Shown here one piece after another: positions 35,487 to 47,043 of a DNA stretch of 64,000 bases. The stretch comes from Bidens hawaiensis. Taxonomy: Eukaryota > Streptophyta > Magnoliopsida > Asterales > Asteraceae. The stretch's first letter is position 1. Each line of letters opens with the position of its first letter. The notes beneath the pieces are model-generated. The model worked only from the letters and a program-made list of their open reading frames with translations. It did no database searches and was not told the DNA's origin. The position numbers were made by a program, and so were the translations under genes. The DNA lies in contig JAIQDT010004994.1 in NCBI GenBank assembly GCA_021521415.1, positions 16,681-80,680 on the forward strand, read 5' to 3'.

Positions 35487-35972
35487 ATGATGTATCGCCG
35501 GCTACAACAAATCGACATGGCGGCACCACCATCAGCCGCCAACGGAAGCTCAATAGATGGCGGTTTCACCACAGGAGATGATAGCTTTGATAACAACATG
35601 ATGATCATACTAGCGGTTTTGCTTTGTGCATTAATATGTGCATTGGGGCTTAACTCAATCGTTCGATGCTTCTTTCGTTGTGGCCGGGCATTTATTTTTG
35701 GAAATGTTAGACAAACTGCGGTAGGAATGACCTCGAGGGCCCGGAAGCAAGGTAAGTTAAGTGAAATTCCGGTGGTGGTGTATCGAGCGGAGATGAAAAA
35801 TCCGGCCACTGATTGTCCGATTTGCCTAGGGGAATTTAGTGAAGGTGAAAAGATGAGAAGTTTGCCTAAGTGTAAGCATTTGTTTCATGTTAAATGTATA
35901 GATAAATGGCTTGTGTCACATTCATCATGTCCAATATGTAGGCAGCTTTTATTTGCACTTGATGAAGTTTAG
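35487..35972 (+). CDS. ATL-type RING-H2 E3 ubiquitin ligase
   Basis: An intronless 161-residue protein, typical of ATL ligases, which anchor in membranes and ubiquitinate target proteins. A hydrophobic segment spans about residues 38-60 (MMIILAVLLCALICALGL), followed by a basic GLD-like region. The RING-H2 finger has C110, C113, C129, H131, H134, C137, C148 and C151, spaced C-x2-C-x15-C-x-H-x2-H-x2-C-x10-C-x2-C, with the conserved WL (141-142) and CPIC. The first in-frame ATG is at 35487 and a second ATG follows directly; either may start translation. The N-terminus (AAPPSAANGSS) is low complexity. Small single-exon ATL genes are common in plants, and membership is clear, but the target is unknown. 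Confidence 0.93.
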   Translation: MMYRRLQQIDMAAPPSAANGSSIDGGFTTGDDSFDNNMMIILAVLLCALICALGLNSIVRCFFRCGRAFIFGNVRQTAVGMTSRARKQGKLSEIPVVVYRAEMKNPATDCPICLGEFSEGEKMRSLPKCKHLFHVKCIDKWLVSHSSCPICRQLLFALDEV

Positions 35973-36387
35973 TTGTAATTACAAAGTTTAATATGTGGGT
36001 TTTGCAAGATTTGATCAAGTTCATAGCTAATAAGGCAAATGTATAGTTTTTGTGAGGGCTTAATGCTAATTACAATATCTCAAAGGGTGAATATGACTGA
36101 AAGTTTTAAATGGCCTTAATTTTTGTGATAAAGACACAACTATCCCTCTCTTGTTAGCAATCTAAAATCATCCACCACATATTGGCTGTCTTGTATAGCA
36201 TGATATTAACTTTAATTGGTGTTAGGTTTCTTGAAATTTAATGAACAAGAATTTGAATTATATTCTTCCTTGGCTTGTTTTATAGAATTCGTTGGAATTA
36301 GAATTAGAGTTGGTTTTGAGGGTGGGCAGGGTGAACGACCGTATAGGGCTTGAAATTTCATGGGGCCAATTTATTTCCTCATTTTAT
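35973..36387. other. 3' flank of the ATL gene
   Basis: Contains the likely 3' UTR. No repeat is recognised until the element that starts near 36388. Confidence 0.4.
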
Positions 36388-36824
36388 GTAAGGCCCCCGA
36401 CCCGGGAACCCTACTTTCTCGCTGGTTGGATTTACTCATTCACATAATTTCGTAAAATCATAGTTAATTAAAACATTTCGCGGAAATAAAAGTCATTCAT
36501 GTACATAACATAAACATCTTGTCTTGAAACAGCATAACATAAGTCTTAAATATAAAACATAAATGACACGGGTGTCTTCTTCATAGCGATGCCAGTCTTC
36601 CTCTTATTTGCCACGTGTCCTCTTCAAGCAACTTGTCTCATTCTACTTGCCTGCATGCATACTAAAAGTCAACAACGCTGAGTGAGTTCTAGTTAATTAA
36701 CGTACATTACATTCACTTACTTACCAACCATCCGAAGATACGTATTGATACTTACTCATTCGTCTATCATTCAATCATACATACGTACATACATACATAC
36801 ATACATTCATACTTCTTACTAACA

Positions 36825-37035
36825 ACATACCTCGGATACTATAAAGATCCGGTCCTCACTTACCTTGGATATTATAAGGGTCCAGTGCCCTACATACCTC
36901 GGAATTTATAAGGATCCGGTGTCCTTCATATCTTGGATCTCCTCAGAGTCCAGTCCCTACTTACCTTAGATATTATAAGAGTCCAGTGCCCTACATACCT
37001 CGGTTATTATTAGGGCTCGGTGCCCTCTAACATAC
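36825..37035. repeat. Minisatellite in E1
   Basis: About five degenerate units of 35-48 bp, each with ACCTCGGA or ACCTTGGA, then TATTATAAGG or similar, then TCCGGTCC or TCCAGTGCCC. Each unit contains GGATNNTATAAG followed by a CCAGTG-type block, which may form short hairpins. Confidence 0.7.
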
Positions 37036-37637
37036 TATACTATTATAACTTCATTACATTTCCTTTCTAATTCTTTCAATCATAACTAATATAACATTAC
37101 GTGCATACTAATTAATCAATCCATAACATTCACATTCATACACGAACATATATCTAATATACACTCACCATTTAAGTTAAGTGTATAAATCTAAACACAT
37201 CGTAGTATGCACACACCCCCGAAAACATAACACATAGAAGGGGCTAGAACTCACCTGGATCCTGTTACGTTCGCCGTTAATAGTGATTCCTTTCTTCAAC
37301 TGAGCCCGACTTACTGTTAATAACATACACGTATTAATCCTCTATACTCGTTTATTACTTATTTTCTTAAGTTAATGGGTTTAACCTTTAAGTTAACCGA
37401 AACCGACACGTAACCTTCTTTATCCGTTCATATTAATTTAATATGCTTAACTTATTCATTGTTATTATATATTTATATTATGTTCACTTCATTTTTATTC
37501 ACTCACGTTCTCAACGCATTTACAAGTTTATGGTTCCGTAAGCGAGTTCGGGTCTCGGGTAGTTCCTTGCATTTAACTTAACCTTTCAATATTTTTAATA
37601 TGTATTTATTTATTATTATTAATAGAATTATTATTAA

Positions 37638-37640
37638 TCC

Positions 37641-37672
<32 letters not shown>
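37638..37672. repeat. (ATT)n microsatellite at the edge of E2
   Basis: About ten uninterrupted ATT/TTA units directly next to the start of E2. Confidence 0.9.
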
Positions 37673-37678
<6 letters not shown>

Positions 37679-39556
37679 GTCACACCCCAACCTAAGGCGG
37701 AAATGCCGGAACGTAAGCATGATTGCTCATAGCTCGAGGTAACTATCATACAATAATGGTGATAATATCTAATAATTAGTTTATTAAATACCAAATATAA
37801 CATCCATAGATAAACCAAATAATCCATAACAATAATCCATGATAATCAAAGAAATAATTCAACTTAAAACTTAAATAAATTGTTTCTTGATAAAGCCTAT
37901 GGTCTCATCTAGCATTCCAAAACTCAAGTCTTTAGTTTAAACGATAACCTGCATATACGTAGAAAATACAATAGGTTTTGTCAACAATAATGTTGAGTGA
38001 GCAAGTCATCAAGTTTTGCAATAATATAATATGAAAATATAGCAAAACGTAAATAAAGCGGTAAATATACCAAACCAATAAGCAAATAAAGTGTCAGGGG
38101 AACCATTGCCAAGCGAATCGGGCACCGGTTATAACTAGACGGTCGTATGATCATACTATAATGAGAATATGGTGGACCTCTCCGAATGCGCAAATTAAAC
38201 AAGTAATCAAATAGCATTTATGTCTAGCAATTCACACACAATATAACGTTTGCTAATGATTGAGATATGTATAATATGAAATACTATAAATACGTATACG
38301 CCCCCAAAACGTTTGAAAACATGTGAAAACGGGGGAATGACAAAACTCACCTTAAAATAAGCGAGTTAATAGGATATTAAGAAATAAACAACGAGTCTTC
38401 CGTTTAACGCGCCGAACGAAGATAATCAACAGAACCTGAAACTTAACAGTATGAAATTATAAGTAAAAGCAAAACTATTGCCGCTGGAATCAATCCAAAT
38501 GGATAAGTATAACTCGAGTTATGTCGATTTTAATAGTTAAACGAGTCGAGTCTGACCAGAATCCGAACTTTGAGTCGGGAGTCGGGTTTTGGCCAGAACC
38601 CTTAAAATTTTATTATGAGAAGAAAAGTCTTCTGGGCCGAACGTTGAATCCGTCAGAAGTATGAGAAAACGAGAAGTCAAACAGATTGACTATTTTGCCC
38701 TTTTTCGGTTTTTAAAGCAATTGACCAGCCAATACCCTTCAATCTCATAAATTGATTCAAGGTTATCGATTAGAGGAAGTTTATGAACAAAAACTCAGTT
38801 TACAACTTACCTGGAAAGTGAACGAATGATGAGATATATCGAGTCAACGGTTCTTGAGCTTGCAAAGTCAACAGAGTGTAAACGGTTCTTCAATGAAAAC
38901 ACCAAAAACGAGCAGAAAACGAGATGGTAAAAGGTATGGACGGCTGAGGGATGATGTTTAGGGTTTGTGTAAAGATTTATGGCAGAGATTTAAGGTTGTT
39001 TATATACAAAAAGCTAAACCGAACTAATTATGGCCTTTTTGGCCCGTTTAAGCAATAATATACGTTTTAATGAATGAATCAAGGAATAAAATCATAAAGA
39101 TTCGTTCTTGGGCAGAAGGAAACGAATTAGGACTTGTATTTTGACTATAATACGTTTACTTGGTCCTTAATCTACTCAAACATGCCTAAAATACTTGATT
39201 TTATACCATAAACGAGCTAATAAACGAACACGAACTAAGATCCTCGCGAACTGACTGTGCAGCAGCACCATAGCGCTGCGTGGCCAGCTTCTGGACCACC
39301 ACCGTGCGGCGCTTCGGCGTCCAGGTGGGTCAAGTTTCAGCCGTTGACAACTTTAGTTTCTAATGTTTGTATTTTGATCATTTTAGGAACTTGTTTGACA
39401 TAAATAATGAATGGACAATATAGTAAATAGGAAGGACTTAAAGTGAACATTAGGAGAACTAAATAACTTATAAATAAAGTTTATTATTAATGATTAGGAC
39501 CCGAAATAAGTTCGTACAATTATAAAATGAAATAACGAATACGAATAAAACCTGAA
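37679..39556 (-). mobile_element. Noncoding element E2 nested in E1
   Basis: The right-hand (minus-strand 3') terminus reads GGGGTGTGACAT in reverse complement, identical to the E3 terminus; the other end is GTAACATTTCAGG. On the minus strand it has GGTGAGTTTTG (about 38340-38350), then CCCCC and GTTTTGGGGG forming a possible stem, then CTCACTCAACATTATTGTTGAC (about 37985-38006) and ATGCAGG (about 37950). It contains no credible protein frame. The flanks (ATATAT versus GATATAC) are only loosely alike, so the target duplication is uncertain. Confidence 0.5.
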
Positions 39557-39685
39557 ATGTTACGATATACATGTAGGCCCCACCACCCACCTTCACCTCA
39601 AAACCCTACCCGATAACCCTCCCCCCCTCAAACCTTCTTCCTTACTTCTTTTCACAATCCAGCAGCCACCGCCGCACCCATATAC

Positions 39686-40256
39686 TGTTGGGGATTTCAA
39701 AATAGCAACCTGGATTATTTAGAGAGTCATGTGATAACTTTCAGATTAAAAGTTATTTTGGTGGTTCTCCAAAATACTTTAATTGGATAAAACTCTAACT
39801 TGAGACAAGAATTTTGTATGGAATTTGTGAGGAAGATGAATCAGAGAAAAAAATCGTCAATCCAAATATGAACGATATATTAACCTAGGGCAGTTTCCAG
39901 GCAGTTTCAAAGTTAGATAACTGCTTTAAGCAGTTATCTATTCAAAATTCAAAATTCGTTAATAAATAAACTTCAAATTAAACTTATGATTATGTGTGAC
40001 ATAATCATAAAATTCATTTTTCTCATAAAATTTTAACCCCAGCCAGGGGCGCTGCCCCTTGGACCCTGCTAGGGGCTGCCGCCCCTAGAACCTCGCAACC
40101 GGGGGCGCTGCCCAGGACCCCCGTTCGTTAGGGGCTTCGCCCCTAACATCATAGTAAACTAAAGAAAGCGTGGACTCCGCATATCCCGAACTTACTTAAT
40201 GTTTACTATGATTAAATTGATCGACCAGTTAATCCAATTACACTAAAATACTAACA
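39686..40256. mobile_element. Solo LTR with 5-bp target duplication
   Basis: The 571-bp sequence begins TGTTGG and ends CTAACA (TG...CA with a short inverted repeat), flanked by TATAC at 39681-39685 and 40257-40261. The 5-bp duplication and absence of an interior mark a solo LTR, probably Copia type. It contains a GC-rich block at about 40035-40145 of repeated GGGGCGCTGCCCC / GGGGCTGCCGCCCC / GGGGCTTCGCCCC hairpins. Confidence 0.85.
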
Positions 40257-41237
40257 TATACCGGCCATGCTACCGCCACCACTACCCTTACCTTTAACTC
40301 ATTTGCACAACCTACCCCCGCCCCATCTACTTCTTCCTTCCTCACCCTTGTACCGTCGCTGTCCTCACTCCAATGGTTCCCGCCACCTCCACAGCTCCGA
40401 AGCTCGGTGGTTCACATACCGGGTTCGCATAACCATGCGAGTTTAAGGATTTCGCGTTGGTAAGTTCGCATCGGAGTTTTTCGCTTGGGTTTTCGCATAC
40501 CCTTTTTCGCACAGGAATTTCGCGCGACATGCTCGGGATGCGAAATTTAATTTTTTCGCTTGGAATGTTTCGCGTGACCGATTTCGCTTGACCAGTTTCG
40601 CGTGAGGGTTCTGCTGCGGCTGCTCTCGGGTATTCGTCGGTGGTCGGACGGGGTCGGTTTGGGCTTGGTCTCACAAGGGCTTGAACACAGATTTAGTATT
40701 GCTCAGATCTGGGCTCGGGTTTCTCGTTGGCCGCTCCTGTTGAAACCCGGGTCTCATCGAGAAACGTTTTGTAACGGTTTATCATTTGTATTGCCTACTT
40801 ATGTTTCTGGTTTGGATCTTATGTATTTATTGGTTCGTTTGATTTATTGTTAGATTCGATTTAAATCCCGTTCATGTCGGTTTCGGATGAGAAGGAAAAT
40901 GAATGAAATTTCTAAACATACCTTAAATGTTTGTAACTAGATCTTTAATAACTTGGATAGATGAGATTGGATATAAGATTGTTTGTATTCGGGAGGTTTA
41001 TGTTGTGTATGGGTGTTTGTATAATGATTGGAATGATAAGGATGGAAATCTAGAGTTTAGGGGTTTTAATAGGCAAAGCCGCTTTTAGGCCAAAATCCTT
41101 CTTAAATCCATAAAATCCTTCTTAACCTTAGCCACTATCTACACATTATTTAATTAATTAAATAACATCAAACGATACGGTAACTAATTAAACTCGAAAC
41201 ATTTATTTATTATAATTTATCGGACTAGGGTGTTACA

Positions 41238-42604
41238 TTTTACGTATATAAATAGAATATGTTATTATCTAATTATTACATACAGAAAATAACACAAAAG
41301 TAGAATATAAATTTAAAAGATAACATGTTTAATTGGAGATAAAGAAAAATAGATTGAATTCCTCTAATTCCTTCAAGTAAGGTATTCAATGTTTATTCAA
41401 ATAGTGAGGAATTTAATCTAAGGAACTGGAATTACTCTTCCACCCCTCACCATCACCTCCCGGCCACCACCGCCTACTCGGTGCATCTTTCACCTTTGCT
41501 AGAATTGCGCTGCCACCGCCACCATCCCTCCATTGTTGCTACCCCCACCACTTCTCTATTGTGATCACCATAACCGATAGAGACCGATTCGAGATAGTCA
41601 ATCTATCAATAGACCCGTAGAGTGGGTTAGACTCCAAGAACAAAAGCGAACAAGAGAAACCGAAATAGAAACAATTTTTTGATTATTTTTCTCATTCTTT
41701 TCTCACAAGAAGATTACAATTTATAGGAAAACAAAGACACAAATATAAGGAAAAAGATAAATATTATGGAAATCTAATTAGAGTACAATAAAGAAACTAA
41801 TAATAGATAAAACTTAAATACTAGATTACCTAATTAATATATTATGATTCGATTCCTCAAGGACGTATCAACAACCACCCACACCACCTCAATCGTCATC
41901 ATCAATCTGACCATTAGCATCGTCACTAGCACCGCCATGGTATAATTGAAACTGATTCCACAACCGTTGTTGCTAGGCTCACCACTACCTCCACCACCAC
42001 CGTCCCTGCATTTGCTTCAAAATGTATACTCTTTAGTTCACATGTGAAGCATTAGAAGTTCACATGTGATTTATCATTAGTTCAAAGGTGAAAAGTACAA
42101 CATTTTAAAATATATATACTTTACTAACTCATTGTTGTGCATACCTTCAGATTCATAAGCTTATGTTACGTCTTTATTAGTCAATGTTTATGTCATCCAT
42201 AGTGTCAACTGTCAACTTATATTATTAGGAGCATCATCTTTGTTTCATCCATAAATACTCTAGATCTACTAATTATCTATCCTCCTTTTTTCTGTGTGTT
42301 GAAGCTTTCACATCAAAGCATCTACCACAAAGTGAATAAACATTTATCTAGTGAAGAAAATATTGTTTCTGGTTGTTCATTTTCTGTAACATTTGGTATT
42401 CATATTCTTATACACTAGCTGATTGACTCCATTTCATTATAAAATGTGATTAGAAATCGAAATAAAGGTTTCAAAAAGTAAAGTTTTATCTTAATGCATG
42501 TAAATTAATACGAACTATCATGAGGTAATTATCAAAAGTTTAGTTAAAACAATGCAGTCGCAGTTCACTTGTAAATAAATACATTATTATACATTAACTG
42601 TAGT
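41238..42604. other. Intergenic region, nothing recognised
   Basis: AT-rich with CCACCACC-type tracts near 41450-41550 and 41930-42000. No exon series or element ends were found. Confidence 0.45.
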
Positions 42605-44003
42605 CAGGGGCGGACTTACATTGAAGTTTGGGGGTGCATGGGAACCCCCCAAGTTCCGAAATTATAGTGTAATGTAATATATAAAATCTGGAGTGCACCC
42701 CTTATAAAATTGAAGTGCACCACCCTAAAACAAGCTAGAGGATTGGTGGGGTGGTTAAGACGCCGGATGTTAACACAGATGTCTCATGTTTGATTCTATT
42801 GCTAGACGTTTTGTTTGGCTTTTAATTTATTTTACTTTTTGTTAACATGGTCTAAGATTTGTTTTAATATTTTTAGGGTTCAAACACAGCCCATAACAGT
42901 CACCACCTCTCCTCCATTTCACGGTTTGTTCACTTCAATACTTGGTTTATAATCTTTATGTGAGGGTATGAATGTGTTGCTTTGGATAATATTTAAGGAA
43001 TGAACTAAAATTAATGAAACTGATAAGAAGCTTTCTTTCACTTCTATAAAAAATGTTTCAAATGCTACTGGTTAGCTTCTAATTATTAAGTGATTACTGT
43101 TATATGCAGTTTGAGAATCATACCATCCATGTTTGAGATAATACTACAAAGCAAAGCAATGTGAAAGAAAGTAAATTAAATGAGACTTTTAAAGTTTTTT
43201 CTTTATTTGTTTTTCTGATTGATTTTCTCTTAGTCTAGGCCTTATTTAATTGTTTAGTTTAATATTTTTTTTACTTTTCATTGTTAGTTTGATGCTTTTT
43301 ATATTAAAACTGAATTCGACATGCATGTATTTGTGTTTCTTAGTTTCTTGCAAGGTAGTGTGGTGCACTAACATCTTACACTTATACAGTTAATCTTACA
43401 TTAATATCCTCACACTACTTGAAAGAATGTTAAAAGAATGATTTGAGCTTATTTTTTCTGTCTTTCTATTGCACTATGGCACTTTGCATATAAGAAAAGG
43501 TAGAAGTCGCAAAGTAAGCATTTATCATATCATTTTTTTTGATATTTTGTTACTTTGATTTTTGATAATTCCATCTTATCTCATGCAAACCTTTAGCATT
43601 TTGTGCAATTTTCTACATGACATGGGCACAAACACAACGAGATTTTGTCAAGAACACAGACTGTTTTTCAGCTGTGAAGCACGACTTGACTCAATTTGTA
43701 AATATGTTTTATGTAATTGTTTTTATTATTTGCACAATTTGATCCATACCAGGATTAGACTAAGATAAAGGCGATGAATTAGTTGTTGAGAAACTATTAA
43801 TAGTATCATGAAAAGGCCCGATCTTAGAGTTAGCTTTAGTATAGATGCAAAAATATATAATGAATTTTTAGCATAAAAAAATAGCATGTGATGAACCTTA
43901 CCTGAATCGTTAAACCGACCGAATTTTTTTATATTCAACTATATGAAATTAGAACATCTAACAACTGTGCATCCCCCGGAAAAAATTCCTGGATCCGTCA
44001 CTG
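42605..44003. mobile_element. hAT-type nonautonomous element
   Basis: It starts CAGGGGCGGA at 42605 and ends TCCGTCACTG at 44003, which are inverted ends. The flanks are ACTGTAGT (42597-42604) and ACTGTAAT (44004-44011), an 8-bp duplication with one mismatch. GTGCATGGGAACCCCCC near the left end and GTGCATCCCCCGG near the right belong to the subterminal inverted sequence. No transposase frame is visible. A SINE-like sequence may be nested at about 42733-42830. Confidence 0.78.
42733..42830 (+). mobile_element. Possible tRNA-derived SINE
   Basis: GGGTGGTTAAGACGCCGG resembles an A box and GTTTGATTCTATTGC about 40 bp later resembles a B box, followed by T-rich sequence. No target duplication was resolved. 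Weak call. Confidence 0.3.
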
Positions 44004-44699
44004 ACTGTAATATAATTTTAAATACCATGCCAATAAATACAGTTTAGTTTATTGGACACGCTGCATTTTGCCTATTCACACATGAATCTAAGGGCCAGAA
44101 TACCATGCCAATGATGTCTTCACACAAATTAAGGGCCAGAATCATAGATATATTTGAAACATTTATAGTCTAATTTTTATTAGTAAGTAAACATATATTG
44201 AATATTGATATAAATCAACAAATCACGATATCAATTAAACCGTGAACTAACACAATGAGCTAGTTGGTCTTAGTTTGATATTCATGTGACTAAAACTGTG
44301 AAGCAACACTGCCTAGAGTCATTTCACATGTGAACTTATAAGTGAAAAAAAAAGAGCAAATGAATTTCAGATGCATGAATTAAAGCTATCTTTATTTCCA
44401 ACATATGTTAATAAATATGTCTTATGACTATTGTTACCGTTGCACAATGATTGAGAATTATAGCTTATGCATAGTTCTTAATCTTAGCTTGTATTTGATG
44501 AATATACAATCTATATGAAACCGAAAACTCTAAATGATTTCTTAAACGTCAAAAGAAAAAAAACGTGATAATCTAGTCGAATGAAGAAATAATTCAAAGC
44601 ATCCATGACAAATTATGATAAAAAAAAATACATAAAAACAAATTAAGATATAAATGGAATATAATTTCCCAACATATTTGGCCAAGCTTTGCTTCTTAT
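44004..44699. other. Flank between the hAT element and the 3' end of the next gene
   Basis: AT-rich; probably includes the 3' UTR of the minus-strand gene ending at 44700. Nothing else recognised. Confidence 0.4.
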
Positions 44700-47043
44700 C
44701 TAAAACAAAAACAAAAAATAGTCCAAATTTATAACTTTTATAGATATATTTAGAAAGGAAGATGATGACGAGTGGGTGTAGCATAAGGGGAAAGGGGTAG
44801 TCACAAAAGAAGGTGGGCCGCTAGTAACAATATGTGACCCATTTGGGGTTCTTGGGGCCCCTAATGGGCTTCTTGAATGAGACATCATAAAACTACGGTT
44901 ATACTTGTTTTCCCCAGATCTTCTGGGCCCTTTTTCGGCCCATTTAAGTTCTTGTAGCTTGACTCCATTTGGGTACCCACCAAAACACGTTGACCAGCAG
45001 CTAACATCTCCTGCCCTATATATGTACCTGTATATTTTATATAGATATGCATTGTATGTTATGTTAATAACATATGGAATATGATAGTAGAGGTGTACAA
45101 AAAAACTGGTTTGGGACCGGTTTTAGGCGAACTGAACCGAACTGTTTGGGTTCAAAACCGGTTTCACCCAAACCGACCCAAACCGTCAGTTTCAGGACCG
45201 GTTCCCCTTAAAATCTACCAAACCGATTTGAGAAAAACCGGTTAAACGGTTTATAAACCGAACCAACGTGACCAGGCTGGCCTATCTTGTGTCTAAACCG
45301 GTTTATAAACCGAACCGGTTTGAGTCAAACCGGTTTTGACCAACCGTTGACCAAACCGGTTCGGTTTGGTTTTAAAACCGGTTTTGTACACCTCTATATG
45401 ATAGAATGCAAAATCAGTCAATTTATTTTTACATGCCCAATAGAATCAGTCAATTTAGGCCTTGTATCATGGAATTAATTTTCTTAGTTGACTAAAAATG
45501 AGACATCATTAATTTTCTTGAATGAGACATCATTAATTTTCTTAGAAAATTTTGAAATTTAATATAGTAAACATATGAGTATATCATTTTCTTAGTTGAC
45601 TAAAAATGTTGATCCATCAGTCCTTGTATCATGGAATTAATCCATTAAAATTTGTTATTCAACGGTAGGGGTTTCAGAGACCGGTTTTAACGATTTTAGA
45701 TTAAAATAGAAGTCAAATCACCAGTAGCGGTTTTTGTATCACTGTAAACCAAAATCAGACCGTTAAAAATTACAACTGAACCAAGCAAACCAAACCATTA
45801 CTATTGGTTTGGTTTCATAGTTTGAGTTTATTGTGTTTAAAAGTACAATCAAAATTTACAATGCAATATAGTTTCAATAGTTAAAACTTAAAAGCCCGAC
45901 TCCATGTGTTGTAATTGTAGAATCCAACTTAAATGAACTAAAGGCACATGTAAATATAAGAAGTTATATAACTTAAAATCATATGATATGGTCAATGTTC
46001 CTGATATAAACTTTAAACCAAATAGTTCGCTATGATTTGAAAACTCCTGACCAACCGAATTAAAATAATAAAAATCGACTTTAAAACTAAACTGATAAGC
46101 ATTTAAACAGTGTCATGGTTTTAAAGTAAACTGTGAACGTTGCAATTCAGGCATTCAACTCGTATAAGATGTGAGTTTTGCTTACCGTTGGCTGAATTTT
46201 CTTCCAAGACAATCAATACACTTTCTTCCTTCGGACATCTCTCCCATGCCCACGTTCAAACATTGTCTACAATACACTCTTCCACAAACCTAGTACATAA
46301 ACACACGGTTACACATATACTCATACTAAAGAGAAAAACAAGCAAACATTGGAACCAAGGTGACATACAAGGCAACGATTCCGAAACACATAGATATAGA
46401 CGCTACACACGGTGCAAATGTTCAAGTGAGGGATACCAGGACGACGTCGTCCTGACTTCTCTTGGTACATAGATGTGATACTCATGCCACTCATCATACT
46501 CGTGTCATCATATGCCATACTATTCTCCACCACATGCCCATGATGCCCATGCATAGGACTCTTCATGGCATGGTCATGATGCCCATGCATGGGACTCTTC
46601 ATGACATGATCATGATGTCCATGCATAGGAGTCTTCACCGAATGATCATGACGACCATAATAATCATGATGATTTCTCCCCGGAGGCAAACCAACCAGTG
46701 GTGAATCCTCCACGACGTTGTGGTTATGGTGGTGGTTGTAATGGGGCGTAGTGGCGGAGGTGGCTTCTAAGCCTCTACTGAAATCAAGACTGGGAATCTT
46801 GGACAGATGGTCTCGTTTAGGAGTGGATTCTGATATAGAATCCATTCTTTTGGTTGGCCCATTTGGTGGGGCCGGCTTCTTTTTTCCCGGTGGTGGGGGT
46901 ACCTGAAGATTCTGTGAAACTTGTGCGAAATCTTGGAATGTTAAGTTTACAGAATCATCAGGGACCCCGAGATAAAGCTCTTCGAGCTCTCTTCTAGCTT
47001 TGGCTAACGTTGCTCGATCACTCTTTGTATCAATCTTTTGGTT
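44700..47043 (-). CDS. Plant-specific Cys-rich, His-rich protein (extra-large-G-protein-like), 5' exon not found
   Basis: Three minus-strand exons join in phase: 46369-47043, 46186-46289 and 44700-45027 (368 residues). Exon A opens with a helical part (LAKARRELEELYLGVPDDSV, then NLTFQDFAQV), a Pro/Lys stretch, and a His-rich segment with repeated SPMHGHHDH. The end of exon A and exon B form a Cys cluster: ICTVCSVYIYVFRNRCL|VCGRVYCRQC, MGEMSEGRKCIDCLG, suggesting zinc binding. Exon C has ELKWAEKGPRRSGE and HSRSPLGAPRTPNG. From memory these blocks mark a land-plant family often annotated as extra-large G-protein-like, although no GTPase domain is present. The start codon is probably in a missing upstream exon, because exon A begins at a consensus acceptor. 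Biochemical function is unknown. Confidence 0.75.
45088..45396. mobile_element. hAT-type MITE rich in AACCGGTT, in intron of the Cys-rich gene
   Basis: Perfect inverted ends TAGAGGTGTACAAAA and TTTTGTACACCTCTA, flanked by the 8-bp duplication TATGATAG (45080-45087 and 45397-45404). The interior is dominated by AAACCGGTTT-type palindromes. Confidence 0.9.
45397..46185. other. Remainder of the intron between exons B and C
   Basis: AT-rich. Short duplicated phrases (TTTTCTTAGTTGACTAAAAATG and CTTGTATCATGGAATTAAT each occur twice between 45460 and 45640) show local rearrangement. No exon seen. Confidence 0.45.
46526..46645 (-). repeat. 36-bp in-frame tandem repeat encoding His-rich units
   Basis: About three units of 36 nt in exon A encode MKSPMHGHHDHV/A in tandem. 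The units stay in frame, so copy number can change without breaking the protein. The His and Met content suggests metal binding, but this is inference. Confidence 0.85.

Larger units (their letters stand above)
36388..41237 (-). mobile_element. Noncoding element E1 with intron-like module, interrupted by two later insertions
   Basis: The boundaries are suggested by GTAAGGCCCC at 36388 and GGGTGTTAC at about 41229-41237, weakly inverted, with flanks ATTTTAT and ATTTTAC. Read on the minus strand it has a donor-like GGTGAGT (about 37250-37256), then a C-tract and TTTTCGGGGG (a possible hairpin), and near 36650-36690 CTCACTCAGCGTTGTTGAC followed by ATGCAGG. The same order occurs in E2 and E3. A minisatellite with TATAA/GGATCCGG motifs lies at 36825-37035. 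Element E2 (37679-39556) and a solo LTR (39686-40256) interrupt it. No protein-coding frame is credible. The class is unknown. Confidence 0.5.

Noticed and set aside
36825..37035. Regularly spaced repeats that might suggest a CRISPR array
   Set aside because: The units are degenerate and lie in plant nuclear DNA without cas genes; this is a minisatellite in a noncoding element.
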